A DNA stretch of 64,000 nucleotides from Closterium sp. NIES-65 (Eukaryota; Streptophyta; Zygnematophyceae; Desmidiales; Closteriaceae). Made by a program: the position numbers and the translations under genes. Below, in pieces: positions 1 to 9,718 of the stretch. The stretch covers positions 1,612,001-1,676,000 of the forward strand of contig CANXME010002654.1 in NCBI GenBank assembly GCA_948144175.1, written 5' to 3'. Each line of letters opens with the position of its first letter. Position 1 is the first letter of the stretch. The notes under the pieces were generated by a model. The model was given only the letters and a program-made list of their open reading frames with translations. It was not told the origin of the DNA and did no database searches.

Positions 1-560
1 GTCCACCGCCCTGCCTGCGGCCGAACGCCGCCCTGCCTGCGGCCGTCCCGCCGCCCTACCTGCGGCCCTCCCGCCGCCCTACCTCCGGCCTACCCGCCGC
101 CCTACCTGCGGCCGTCCCGTCGCCCTACCTGCGACCTACCCGCCGCCCTACCTGCGGCCGTCCCGCCGCCCTACCTGCGGCCTACCCGCCGCCCTACCTG
201 CGGCCGTCCGCCGCCCTACCTGCGGCCCCCGCCGCCCTACCTGCGGCCCACCCGCCGCCTTACCTGCGGCCCACCCGCCGCCCTACCTGCGGCCCACCCG
301 CCGCCCTACCTTCGCGGCCCGGCCGCCCTACCTACCCGGCCCAGCGGCACCCGAGCCGCCTAGCAGCAGACAAGCCGCCGAGCCGCCCAGCAGCAGCCGA
401 GCCGCCCAGCAGCAGCCGAGCCGCCCAGCAGCAGCCGAGCCGCCCAGCAGCAGCCGAGCCGCCCAGCAGCAGCCGAGCCGCCCAACAGCAGCCGAGCCGC
501 GCGGGAGCCGAGCCGCCCAGCAGCCTAGCGGCCGTGTCATCTGGCGACCTTCCTCCTGAG
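1..560 (+). repeat. GC-rich minisatellite leader of Copia-1
   Basis: From 1 to about 340 the sequence is degenerate 16-17 bp units of the form CCGCCCTACCTGCGGCC. From about 375 to 500 it changes to 19-bp units containing GCCGAGCCGCC and CAGCAGC. The same kind of leader lies between primer site and gag in the related elements, so this is untranslated leader rather than coding sequence; the open frames across it come from the repeat. Confidence 0.85.
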
Positions 561-648
561 CCGCCCGACCTGCCCTGCCCGGTGAGCACTGTACTGCTGT
601 CACTGCGTACCCTTCCCCTACTGCTTGCACTGCGCCACTGTCGTCGTC

Positions 649-1120
649 ATGGCTACACCCACTGTCCTCACTTTTGACGCTGAGGGTCGAGCCATTGACT
701 TTGAGGTCTGGCTCAACGACCTGCAGCTGTTTTTACAGTGCGACAGGGCCGAAAGTCTGTCTCTCTTTGACCTCACCTCTAGCGCTGTCCCTGCCCCTGC
801 TACTGATGCTGACGCCACTGTTCGCTCTCAGTGGGCCACGCGCGATGCTGCTGCACATCTTGCTGTGCGTCGCCACCTGCCTACCGCTGAGCTTGCGCAC
901 TTTAGCCAGTACAAGAGTGCTCAGACCTTGTACGACGCTATAGTTGCACGCTACTCCTCCCCTGCCGCTGCTGCACTGAGCCGCCTCATGCTCCCCTTCC
1001 TCTTCCCTGACCTTGCCGCCTTTCCCACTGTCGCTGATCTCATCACGCACCTCCGCACTAGTGACACTCCCTACCGCGCTGCACTTCCTGCTGACTTCTG
1101 CGCCAAGAACCCCCCACCCC
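649..1120 (+). pseudogene. Copia-1 gag, N-terminal half (frameshifted)
   Basis: Encodes the capsid-like half of Gag. The ATG at 649 is chosen because the peptide beginning MATP(T/S)VL(T/A)FDAEGRA is the shared N-terminus of Gag in Copia-2, -6 and -8 (and nearly so in Copia-7). Conserved blocks follow, including an RSQWATRDAAA stretch and a YSSPAAAALSRLMLPFLFPDL stretch. The frame is lost in the C-rich stretch at about 1110-1120, where the next conserved block (MYITLYFLVTRL) continues in another frame; in Copia-6 the same join is in frame and the C run is interrupted. Untranslatable as one Gag without frameshifting. Confidence 0.85.
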
Positions 1121-2047
1121 ATGTACATCACTCTCTACTTCCTAGTCACTCGCCTCCCTGACTCCCTTCGTGTAGTCCGGGACCACTTCCTTGCGGTCTG
1201 TCCCACCACCCTCACCGTCGACAGCCTCATGAAGAGCCTTCTTGCAGCAGAGAAGAGCATAGTTGCTGTAGGAGCCTCTCGAGGTGACCCCCGCGCCCCC
1301 ATCTTTGAGGGGTGTTCTCCTTCCCCTCTCCTGCCCTCTGTTGCCTCTACCGCTGCGGCCGGCCTCGTTGGTCTTGAGTCGGTCGGTGCGGCGTCTGCCC
1401 CTAGCGGGAGACGCCGCTCTGGCAAGGGCAAGGGGGGCAAGGGAGCGGGTGGGGCCAGTGGGGGCGGTGGCGGTGGGGGTGGAGGCGGCGGAAGGAGTGG
1501 GGGTGGCGGTGGAGGTCGTAGTGGGGGTGGGGGTGCTAGTGGCAGCGGTGGCGGCGGGAGTGGCGGCGGCGGTGGCGGTGGTAGCGGAGATGGCGGAGGT
1601 GGCGGCGGTGGAGGTGGGGGCGGGGGCGGTGGAGGCGGAGGCTGGGGTGGCGGAGGTGGTGGTGGTCGGAGTGGGGCTTCGCAGCGGAGCGGCACTGGTG
1701 GCGGTCAGCGCCAACAGCAGCAGCAGCAGCAGCAGCAACGTTCTCCCGTCGGGGGTGAGTGTGCCCTTGGCACGGACGTCCTTGAGAATAGGCAGGAGCA
1801 GTTCCAGTGTCTGGCCGCCGTTTCACCTCATCTCGTGTCTGTACTGCTAGCCCCTGAGGGAGACCCGGATGCACTAGACATCCCGACTCCGCGCTCTTAC
1901 GCGGAGGCGATAGAGGGTCCCTACTCCTCTCAGTGGCAGGCAGCTATGGATGCAGAGATGACTTCCTGGAAGTCCACAGGCACCTACGTCGACGGTGTTT
2001 TTCTCCTGGGGCGAACATCGTCAGTGGCATGTGGATCTTCAGGGTGA
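1121..2047 (+). pseudogene. Copia-1 Gag C-terminal half fused to the RT N-terminal region
   Basis: One open frame starts with the second conserved Gag block (MYITLYFLVTRLPDSLR), runs through a Gly-rich linker of roughly 80 residues (about 1440-1690) and a Gln tract encoded by CAG repeats (about 1710-1738), then passes without interruption into the VGGECALGTDVL segment that in relatives lies just upstream of RT. It ends at a frameshift near 2005 in what is a C run in the relatives. The fusion results from an internal deletion that removed zinc knuckle, protease, integrase and linker. Confidence 0.85.
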
Positions 2048-3459
2048 AGCGGCCGCCGGGTTCTCCGCCTGTCTTCAAGGCGCGTTACGTGGCTCGTGGC
2101 TTCAATTAGCGGCAGGGGGTTGACTACTTTCAGACCTTCTCCCCCACCCCGAAGAAAACCACTCTTCGGGTACTGCTGCACGTTGCTGCTCACCGTGACT
2201 ACGAGCAGCACTCTCTCGACTTCAGCACAGCTTTCTTGCAGGGCAGCCTGCACGAGGAGATCTGGCTGCGTCGCCCACCTGGCTTCACTGGGTCTTTCCC
2301 TCCTGGTACCCAGTGGAGTCTCTGGCGTCTTGTCTACGGTCTCCGCCAGGCGCCACGTGAGTGGCACGACACACTGAGGACTACGCTTGCGGCACTTGGG
2401 TTTGCTCCTTCTACTGCCGACCCGTCGCTGTTTCTGCGCACTGACACCGCTCTGCCGCCGTTCTACATCCTCGTGTACGTCGATGACTTGGTCTTTGCCA
2501 CAGCGGACACTGCTGGACTCGCTTACGTGAAGTCCGAGCTGCAGAAGAGACACACGTGCACTGACCTGGGTGAACTGCGCAGCTACCTTGGCTTGCAGAT
2601 CACCCGGGACAGAGCACGCCGCACCATTACCCTGACTCAGTCACACATGGTGCAGCAGGTCCTTCAGCGCTTCGGCTTCACGTACTCCTCGCCTCAGGCC
2701 ACTCCTCTGCCTACTCGTCACTCGCTCTCAGCTCTGCCTTCGGATGAGTCCGTAGAGTCGAGTGGCCCGTATGCAGAGCTTGTTGGCTGCCTCATGTACC
2801 TGATGACCTGCACACGACCTGACCTTGCATACCCTCTCAGCATTCTCGCACGCTATGTTGCTCCTGGGAGACACCGACCAGAGCACATGGCTGCAGAGAA
2901 GAGGGTGTTGCGCTACTTGTGCAGTACATCGGGCATGGGGCTAGTGCTTGGAGGGCGCAGTCCAGTGGTCCTCACTGGGCACGCGGACGCTTCTTGGGCT
3001 GACAACCAGGCTACACAGCGGTCGTCACAGGGTTACACCTTCAGCCTTGGTTCCGGCTCTGTCTCGTGGCAGGCTACTCGCTCGTCTTCTGTTCTCGGCT
3101 CCAGTTGTGAGGCTGAGATCTACACCGGGGCTATGGTTGCTCAGGAGCTTCGCTGGCTCACCTACCTGCTGACTGACGTCGGAGAGCCGCCTCGTTCTCC
3201 TCCAGTCCTGTACGTAGACAACAAGGCCATGCTGGCCTTGTGTCAAGAGCAGCGACTGGAGCATAGGACAAAGCACATTGCTCTCCGCTACTTCCTTGCT
3301 CGTGAGCTGCAGCAGCGTGGACAGTTGCGACTTGCGTACGTGGCCTCTGAGGCCAACACTGCTGATGTCTTCACCAAGGCACTTGCGCCTTGTGATCATC
3401 AGCGTTGCTGCACGCAGCTGGGTCTTGTGCCTGTCTTGTCTCACTTGCTCACTTCTTGA
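2048..3459 (+). pseudogene. Copia-1 reverse transcriptase-RNase H
   Basis: Ty1/copia RT followed by RNase H. RT shows the LHSLDFSTAFLQG-type block (with one change), the WLRRPPGFTGSFPPGTQW block, GLRQAPREWHD, and an intact catalytic YVDD (at about 2477). RNase H has SSCEAEI, YVDNKAMLAL and a conserved tail RTKHIALRYFLARELQ...ANTADVFTKAL ending at the TGA at 3457-3459. The N-terminal part is interrupted by TAG at 2107-2109 where relatives have CAG, and is out of frame with the upstream Gag fusion. The RT core itself is uninterrupted from 2110. Confidence 0.92.
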
Positions 3460-3671
3460 CCTTGCTTGTACCTTGACCTATATATAGTCTAGCTCTTTCT
3501 TGCTTGATTCTTGTATATCTCTATATATGATCTTGCATGCGAACTGGCCTTGTCGCCCTTGACCTTGTGCTCGGAATGTTTGGAGACTTTGTGATCCACC
3601 CTGAGCTTTGCTTTTCTTTGCTTGACTGGTCTTGTAACCCCTCGTTCTCCCCCACTTTGCCTATGGGGGTG
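3460..3671 (+). other. Copia-1 3' untranslated block and polypurine tract
   Basis: A block of about 200 bp between the pol stop and the LTR is conserved across Copia-1, -2, -5, -6 and -7. It contains TATATA-rich stretches, a GGCCTTGACCTTGTGCTCGG-like segment, TTTGCTTTGC pentamer repeats and TCTCCCCCACTTTG. The polypurine tract is TATGGGGGTG, ending at 3671 directly before the TGTCAG of the LTR. Confidence 0.8.
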
Positions 3672-3803
3672 TGTCAGAACATTGTAGCTTACTTGTTTGT
3701 GTAGGCTATAGTGGGGTATCCCATAGGGGGTACAACCCAATTAGGGTTTTCTATTTGTACTCACCTCGTTCGTAGTCATTCATTCACGAATCTATGTTTC
3801 ACA
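3672..3803 (+). repeat. Copia-1 3' LTR (132 bp)
   Basis: Starts TGTCAGAAC after the polypurine tract and ends TTTCACA. It matches in length and sequence the 132-bp LTRs of Copia-6 and Copia-8, sharing the core TAGGCTATAGTGGGGTA and CATAGGGGGTACAACCC. Confidence 0.88.
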
Positions 3804-3861
3804 CCGCCGTCCTCGCATAACAACTTTAGCGACTCACCAGCTTGGAGCAAGGACTCCAAAC
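3804..3861. other. 58-bp remnant between Copia-1 and Copia-3
   Basis: This DNA ends in CAAAC, the left target-site duplication of Copia-3 (repeated at 17338-17342). Its continuation on the other side of Copia-3 is Copia-4, so it is probably a piece of the Copia-4 leader or gag, with Copia-1 inserted at its left edge. No coding is assigned. Confidence 0.6.
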
Positions 3862-4261
3862 TGTTGGGCTGAGGATTTCAGCCTTAGGATCTTTGCAGAG
3901 AATAGGCTAGTAGGTGCTAGAGTAGCACAGCGGAAGACTTGAGTGAATGTACTTGTGCTGGTATGTGAGAACAAGTAATTGATTAAAGCAAAGAGCATAC
4001 AGGAATATATAGAAAAGATAGATTACAGGAAGCGGTTATGTTTATCGAGACGCGTAACGCTTCGACTATCGAGGCGGTTACTGTTTACTGAAGCATCGCC
4101 TGCTGTTGCGTAACCTCCAGGCGGTTACGGCTCGCAACTTCCAGTTGCGGTTTGATGTGGTACGCGCCTTTTTGACTTCATACTCCTTTTGTTGTGCTTC
4201 AGTATCGGGTGAGGTTCGATACTACAGAAACGCACTAAGTCATGCGTTTATATTCCCAACA
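3862..4261 (-). repeat. Copia-3 3' LTR (left copy)
   Basis: Begins with TGTTGGGCTGAG on the plus strand at 3862 and ends CCCAACA at 4261. On the element strand a TATAAA lies a few bases inside the 5' end of the LTR (4247-4252). The other copy is interrupted by Copia-2. Confidence 0.95.
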
Positions 4262-5840
4262 CTCCCCTTCGTTTCTGGAGTGTCGACGTGGTCAGCTTCG
4301 GTGACGTGGCCCAATCCGGTGAGCAGCATGCAGTACTCGAATTTCCCCTTGGGTAGCTTCTTGGTGAGATAATCTGCTGCCATCTCGGTGGTCGGGCAGT
4401 AGTCCAGCTGGAGTTTTCCCTTCCAATTTTGTCTTTCACGAAGAAGTATTGCAGTGCGATATGCTTGGTTCTGTTGGCGAAGCCATTCTTGTTCGCGATT
4501 CGTATCACGGACTGGTTGTCGCAGAAAAGCGAGAAGCGGGGTACTTTCGCAATTTTCGCTTCTTCCAGCAGTTCGCGCAGGTACAGACCTTCCTTGGTAG
4601 CGGTGCAGAGAGCAATATACTCTGCTTCAGCAGATGATAGTGCGACGAGTTCTTGCTTACTTGATTGCCAGGAAATAGTTCCGACGGGCTCGAGACGGTA
4701 GACGTAGCTGGTGCGGGAGCGACGATCGACACGATCAGCAGCGTGATCAGCGTCGACGTAGCCGAGTAGTTTTAGGTCGGTCGTCGTGCTCTTGTGATAC
4801 GTTAAGCCAACTGTTGGTGTCGAGATGAAGTAGAGAAGGGCACGGTTGAGTTCCTTGAGGTGACGTTGTTCGGGGCGCTTGAGGTAGGTCGCTAGTTGAC
4901 TGGCGCTGTAGGATAAGTCCGGTGGGCACGTAACGGCGGCAAAGAGTAGGCAGCTCAATTTCCGTTGATATTCCTCGATTCCAGCAGACGGCAGTGGGTT
5001 GGTTTCTTTGGTTGGATCGAGCGATAGGTGACTGTAGGGTGTTGCGACGTGCGTGGGTGTGATGCAGAAGCGTTCGGCAATAGTGCTTGCGTATTTTGAG
5101 GCGCTGAGACGAATGGCGTTGTCTTCGTCGAGGATGTTGAGCCCTAGGTACTGCGTGACGTTGGGTGAGACTGTGAGGGAGAGATCTGTCTGAAGCTCCC
5201 TTTCGAACCAGGTGACGATGGTGGTAGTTGACCCGATGTAAAGTAAATTGTCGACGTAGACGATTAGCAGGACGTAGTCGTTGTCGTGAGTGAGGCGATA
5301 CATGCCCTGGTCATGGGGCAGTTGGTTGAATCCGATGCGTTTAAGTCGCGCGTGCAGGTACTGCTGCCAGAATCGCGGTGCCTGCTTAATTCCATATAGT
5401 GATTTAAGTAGTTGGCAGACGAGGGAAGAGTCGTCGACGAACCCGTGGGGCTGTTCGACGAAGATTTCAGCGTCGACTGGGGCGTACAGAAAAGCGTTGG
5501 CGACGTCGATTTGTCGGAGTGGGCGACGACGTGAGGCGGCGATGGCGAGGAGTATACGCAGGGAAGTATGTCGACTGACTGGTGCAAAAGTTTCAGTGAA
5601 GTCGCGACCATACTCTTGGTCGAATCCGCGGATGACCCATCGAGCTTTAAAACGTTCGATGGTTTCGTCGGAGTTGGTTTTGATCCGGAATACCCATTTT
5701 TCGGAGAGAATGGGTCTGTCTTGTGCGAGTGATGCAGGGACGATCTTCCAGGTATTGCGGTCTGAAAGCGCTTTTAACTCCTTTTTCATGGCTTCGCGCC
5801 ATTTTTCTTTGTGTTCCCCCCCCCAGAGCCTGGTTGACAT
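4262..5840 (-). pseudogene. Copia-3 reverse transcriptase-RNase H
   Basis: Second half of the Copia-3 polyprotein. RT blocks include WVFRIKTNSDETIERFKARW, RQIDVANAFLYAP, SLYGIKQAPRFW and the catalytic motif, which reads YVDN instead of YVDD (about 5250), so the second metal-binding Asp is Asn and polymerase should be inactive. RNase H follows with GYVDADHA, SSAEAEYIAL and CDNQSVIRIANK. Near 4425 the frame shifts; the adjacent frame continues with YCPTTEMAADYLTKKL and runs to the LTR edge. The upstream frame break at 5813-5823 is in a run of C (G on the coding strand) between integrase/linker and RT. Confidence 0.9.
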
Positions 5841-8139
5841 AGCGAGGCTCTTCAGGTGGCGACGAAGGCCCGTGCACTGCAGCGACGAGTCCCAGGACTT
5901 GGAGTCCGCTGGGGGTGTGACGGTTCAGCAAGGGATCCTCGGGATAGACTGCTTCGTCTCCCGCTTCAGGATCAGGTGCGAATCCGGGGCCGTATCGTTC
6001 AGAGATGTCGGTGTTGACGGGTTGGGGTGTTACGTAACCAGTGTCGGCGAAATGGTAGTAGACGTCGGCATTGTTGCTGTCGCGAGGATTTTCCTCGTCC
6101 ATGGGGATTGGGACGAAGCAGTAGGGAAGGGGTCCAGCAGCTTCGGAGGCGCCGTCAACGTTTTTTTCTTCCCAGTCAGCAGCGTCGGAGGGTGAAGCGA
6201 AGGCTCGAGAACCAGAAAATCCGCTGGTGGGGTCGACGTGGCGTGCGATGTTGTCCAGGTAATGGTTGAGGGTGAGTCGCTCGTAGAAAATAACGTCACG
6301 TGCTGCTACTATTTCCTTTGTGTGAACGTCGAAGATGCGCCAGGCTTTGTAATGTTTTGCCAGCCCGAGGTGTAGACCCCACTGTGCACGTTGCGAAAAT
6401 CTCCCTGCGCGTGCAGTGTGTGGGCGGTACTGTACCATACACCCAAAAACTCTTAACATTTTTGTGTTGCCCAGCTTCCCAGTCCACAGCAGGTGCGGAG
6501 GTGCGTTGTTGGGCAGTGAAGACGAGGACAGCAAGTTGTGCAGGAGGACAGCGTGGTCCATCGCTGCTGGCCATTCTGAGTTGGGCAGTCGAGTTCCACG
6601 TAGCAGCTTTCGCATGGTTGTCTGCAGGGTCCTGTTCATCCTTTCTGCCACACCCTGCTGTTGGTGAGCGTAAGGAAGAGAGATGAGGCGTTTGATGCCT
6701 CTTTCTGCCAAGAACTGCGTGAAGTGGTTTGACTGGTACTCCTTTGCGCCATCTAACTGAAAACTCTTCAGTTTCGCTCCCGACTCTCTTTCAGCGACAG
6801 GTAGCCAGGCTGTGAAGGCTTCTAGAGCCATGTCTCGTGACGGTAAGTTGACGTGCCAGACATATCGCGTTGCGGCGTCGATGAAGGTGATGACGTAGTT
6901 CAGATCTGCACGTCCTTCAGTTCGAGGTATGTAGAGGATGTTGCTGTAGACTTTCTCGAGTGGTTGATAAACTGGGGCGCTCGGGTTGTGATGTGACGAG
7001 AACGGTTGGTGAGGCAGATCTGCTTCCGGGCAGATGAAGCAAGTGCCGCGTGGTCGTTCGAGTTCACGTCCGTTGGGAAGAAGTAGGGCGTTCTTGTCTA
7101 ACACTCCGGCTCGTATTGTGTTGTAAAGTGTTTTGTTTCCAGGATGTCCAAGACGTTGATGCCAGATGTCTTCGGGGGCGCTGTGACCGACGGAGCGTTG
7201 ATAGAAGTCTGCGTTAGCGAAAAAGGCGGCGTGTGTTGCTGCACTTCGATGAACGGCGCGTGGTGCTGGCATTAACTCTTGGGCGGCTCTCGGTGGCGTG
7301 TCGATGATGAGAGGTGGTGGTGCGACAGAGGAACCGGGCTGTGGAGTTTCGGAAGGTTGTTCCGCGACGACGGTTGGTTCTTCAACTACAAGTTCGGTGG
7401 TTGTTGGTGCTGTGACGGGTGCAGTTGTTGTTTCGATGACGGGTGCTGACTTAGGTGTTGTTGTTTGTGTTTGCAGGACGGCAAGCGCGTTGGTGCGTTC
7501 AGCTTCGGGAATGGTACGAGAGTACCAGAAGCCTTCAGAACTGAAGTTCGGGTCGAGGTCTGGCGGATGCGTCCAAGGTGCGAGAGCGACTATGCCGTCG
7601 CTGTCTGCGGTGCCTTTGTCGGGGACGAAATCGAGGACGAACACGTCATCTTGTTTGATTGCGCGGCCGATGAAGACCCCCCCTTTTCCGTGGTAAAGAC
7701 GGATTTCCAGGGCGTCGGAGTCGCACTCCAAGTGAACGCCTTTCGACATGAGTTGGCTGACGCTCAGTAAGTTGAAGCCGAGGTTGTCGACGACGAGTAC
7801 TTTGTTTAGTTGAATGATAACGTTTGTTTTGTTTGACTGAAGCTCCACGACTCCTTGTTTGTTGGTGCGCAGGTTTTCGTTGTTGGCGACGGTGATGATG
7901 ACGTCTCGCGGAAGACGTCGTTCGTGCTGAAGAAATCGTGATGAAGAGCACATGTGATGACCGCAACTGCTGTCGAGGAACCATGTGTCTGGTCCGGTGG
8001 GTGCATTGTTCGCGATGGCGGCGTACGTTGGATTCACGTTAAGGGACGACGGTGGTGGTGACGGTTGCTCATCAGGACCGTAAGTCGGTGGTGAGCCGGT
8101 AATACACGAGTCGATGTTTGACTCTGTTGTTCGTGTCAT
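5823..8139 (-). CDS. Copia-3 protease-integrase region
   Basis: Open frame of about 770 residues. The protease active site is TWFLDSSCGHHM (about 7950-7980 on the element strand, N-terminal), in the usual copia position after the zinc knuckle. A GAG-pre-integrase zinc region follows (IWHQRLGHPGNKTL ... CFICPEAD), then the integrase core with the DDE-type acidic residues in FIDAATRY, QLDGAKEY and GVAERMNRTL. A Pro/Thr-rich spacer separates protease from integrase, and an acidic linker leads to RT. Continuous, but separated from Gag by a stop in the zinc knuckle and from RT by a frameshift. Confidence 0.9.
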
Positions 8140-8560
8140 GGCGACGATTCTTGATGTCTGTGCAGGTCCCGAAGTGGAAGTTGACGGTTGCGTTGAAGTA
8201 GTCGTTGAGGCCGTAGCGGGTCGTTGTTGAGTTGACGCGATGTGGGGAGGCGCGGGTCGCAGAGGACGAGAGAATGGTGCTGGTTGTCGTTGTTGCTGAG
8301 GGCAGTTGAAGCGTGTGTGTCATGAAGTCCGACACAGATGACAATAAGGAGGTACGTGTCCTCGGTTTTGGTAACGTGGCTGTCGTCGATTGGTGTAAAG
8401 AACAACTGGTTGATGATGCCTTTTGTTGTTGCGTTCTTCGAACAGGTCCATTTCCTGCTGCTCGGCGTGAAGTTCGGCGCAGAGATGCATTTCGGAGAGT
8501 CAACCGTGAGCGCGAAGAAGTGAACGGGTGGTGCGCCATTGAGGTCCAAGGCCGGCAAGA
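8140..8560 (-). pseudogene. Copia-3 Gag C-terminal region with interrupted zinc knuckle
   Basis: In one minus-strand frame a CCHC knuckle of the canonical C-x2-C-x4-H-x4-C spacing can be read (YCHLC...HTRFNC, about 8295-8340), but the spacer contains a TGA. The upstream capsid frame ends nearby with a frameshift. The frames on either side show the region is Gag, now broken at least twice. Confidence 0.65.
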
Positions 8561-9429
8561 ACGACGGTTACGAAAGCTTCTTCAGATAAGTTTCCTCCGC
8601 AGCGAATAAGTCTATCGCGTAGTCCTTGACAGCGACTAATGTAAGGCATGGCTTTTTCTCCAGGTTCCATTTGAACTGTTGTCAGTTGTGCCATGAGTTG
8701 GCTTTGTGTAACGCTGTCGGCTCCTTGATGAATGCTTCGCAGATGTTGATAGGCGAGTTCCGCGGAGTTTGCGCAGTTCCGGTAGGCGCGGATGCTTTGT
8801 TGTTCGTTCGGCGACAGGTTTCGGAGAAGAACGGTGTAAGCCATCAGGGAGTGATACGTATAATTTTCTTTGTCTTTGTCTTCGCCGTTGTGTGGATATG
8901 GCCAGGTACCGTTGAAGAATCCAAGATGATTCGCGCCTTCCATCAGGAGTTCAAACTCGAAGCTCCAAGAGTAGAAGTCCTTCCCGTTGAATTGTGTCGA
9001 TGTGTGCAGTCGCAGGATGTTGTTGAACTGTGCTTGTACTTGCAGGACTTCTTCGGTGTCTCGTTTGATGGCGGGAAGAGGAGTCGCTGGATGGCGAGGC
9101 GGCATGAACGTGAAGGAACCAGGTGAGACCGAATTTGGTGTTTGTTGATTATGTCGTCCAAACGATGAGTTGTCAATACTCATTGGTGCCGCTCCGTTGT
9201 TTACGCTGTTGCTGTTTGCAGGTTGTGAAGACTGCTGCTGCGACATGAAGTTGAAGAACTCTTCCATTAAGCTTGGGTTGAAGATTGTTGGCGGCGCTAC
9301 TGGCGCTTGAGTAGAACGTTCCGTCGCTTCCGGCGTTAATCCGGGCGTTGTTCCTCCTTCGGTCTGCAACTCGGAGACCGGGGGTAGAGTAGATCCCGTA
9401 CATGATCTTCTTTCTTTGCCACTTGCCAT
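8500..9429 (-). CDS. Copia-3 Gag (capsid part)
   Basis: 309-residue open frame starting at the ATG at 9427-9429, about 100 bases inside the primer site. A Gln/Ser/Pro-rich N-terminus is followed by the copia Gag core (FNGKDFYSWSFEFELLMEGA, then AYTVLLRNLSP and AMPYISRCQGLRDRL), the UBN2-like fold region of copia Gag. The frame ends soon after GLGPQWRTTRSLL, where homologues continue to the zinc knuckle, so the C-terminus is frameshifted. Copia-4 carries a recognisable, more decayed version. Confidence 0.85.
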   Translation of the reverse strand: MASGKERRSCTGSTLPPVSELQTEGGTTPGLTPEATERSTQAPVAPPTIFNPSLMEEFFNFMSQQQSSQPANSNSVNNGAAPMSIDNSSFGRHNQQTPNSVSPGSFTFMPPRHPATPLPAIKRDTEEVLQVQAQFNNILRLHTSTQFNGKDFYSWSFEFELLMEGANHLGFFNGTWPYPHNGEDKDKENYTYHSLMAYTVLLRNLSPNEQQSIRAYRNCANSAELAYQHLRSIHQGADSVTQSQLMAQLTTVQMEPGEKAMPYISRCQGLRDRLIRCGGNLSEEAFVTVVLAGLGPQWRTTRSLLRAHG

Positions 9430-9524
9430 GTCTTGCCTTTCTTGAATGAAGATTGAACTTCTTTGTTGCTTGCAGATCGGTAGCCTGGAAGAGGCTTAGT
9501 GACGAGAGCCTTTGTTCTCTGACT

Positions 9525-9536
9525 GCTCTCATACCA
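9525..9536 (-). promoter_or_regulatory. Copia-3 primer binding site
   Basis: On the minus strand TGGTATGAGAGC directly follows the end of the 5' LTR. It differs by one base from TGGTATCAGAGC, the sequence complementary to the 3' end of plant initiator-Met tRNA. Confidence 0.9.
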
Positions 9537-9555
9537 TGTTGGGCTGAGGATTTCA
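9537..9555 (-). repeat. Copia-3 5' LTR, first fragment
   Basis: The 19 bases TGTTGGGCTGAGGATTTCA match the start of the left LTR at 3862. The rest resumes at 16957. TTTCA (9551-9555) is the target-site duplication of Copia-2. Confidence 0.95.
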
Positions 9556-9690
9556 TGTCAGATGATTATATATTGCTGATGCATATATGTAGGCTGTAGT
9601 GGGGTAGTCCATAGGGGGTACAACCCAATAAGGGTTGGTACTTGTACTTGTTTCTTTTCATAGTGCACATTCATTCCTCTCAACTCAACA
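9556..9690 (+). repeat. Copia-2 5' LTR (135 bp)
   Basis: TGTCAGATGATTATATATTG ... CTCAACTCAACA. It shares the family core around TAGGCTGTAGTGGGGTAGTCC and the CATAGGGGGTACAACCC block. TATATA motifs near the 5' end could act as a promoter. A solo LTR of this subtype is at 33032-33176. Confidence 0.96.
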
Positions 9691-9718
9691 TGGTATAGAG
9701 CGGGTTCCCTGTGGGAAC
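9691..9718 (+). promoter_or_regulatory. Copia-2 primer site and adjacent hairpin
   Basis: TGGTATAGAGC follows the LTR (the plant initiator-Met site with one base missing). Immediately after it, GTTCCC (9704-9709) and GGGAAC (9713-9718) can form a 6-bp stem with a 3-base loop. A hairpin at the same place, with different but pairing bases, occurs in the relatives. Confidence 0.8.

Larger units (their letters stand above)
1..3803 (+). mobile_element. Copia-1: Ty1/copia LTR retrotransposon, 5' end outside window, internally deleted
   Basis: Visible order is GC-rich leader, Gag, RT-RNase H, polypurine tract, 3' LTR. The 5' LTR and primer site lie left of the window. Zinc knuckle, protease, integrase and most of the linker are missing: the sequence passes from the Gln tract after the Gly linker (about 1740) straight into the segment just before RT, so about 3 kb present in the relatives is deleted. 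The copy therefore cannot supply its own protease or integrase. The DNA after its 3' end (CCGCC...) is an older segment shared with Copia-4. Confidence 0.93.

Noticed and set aside
1135-1874. Antisense proline-rich, His/Arg-rich and Ala/Thr-rich open frames
   Set aside because: They are shadows of the polyglycine linker of Gag on the other strand and in other frames; the same shadows occur in Copia-2, -6, -7 and -8.
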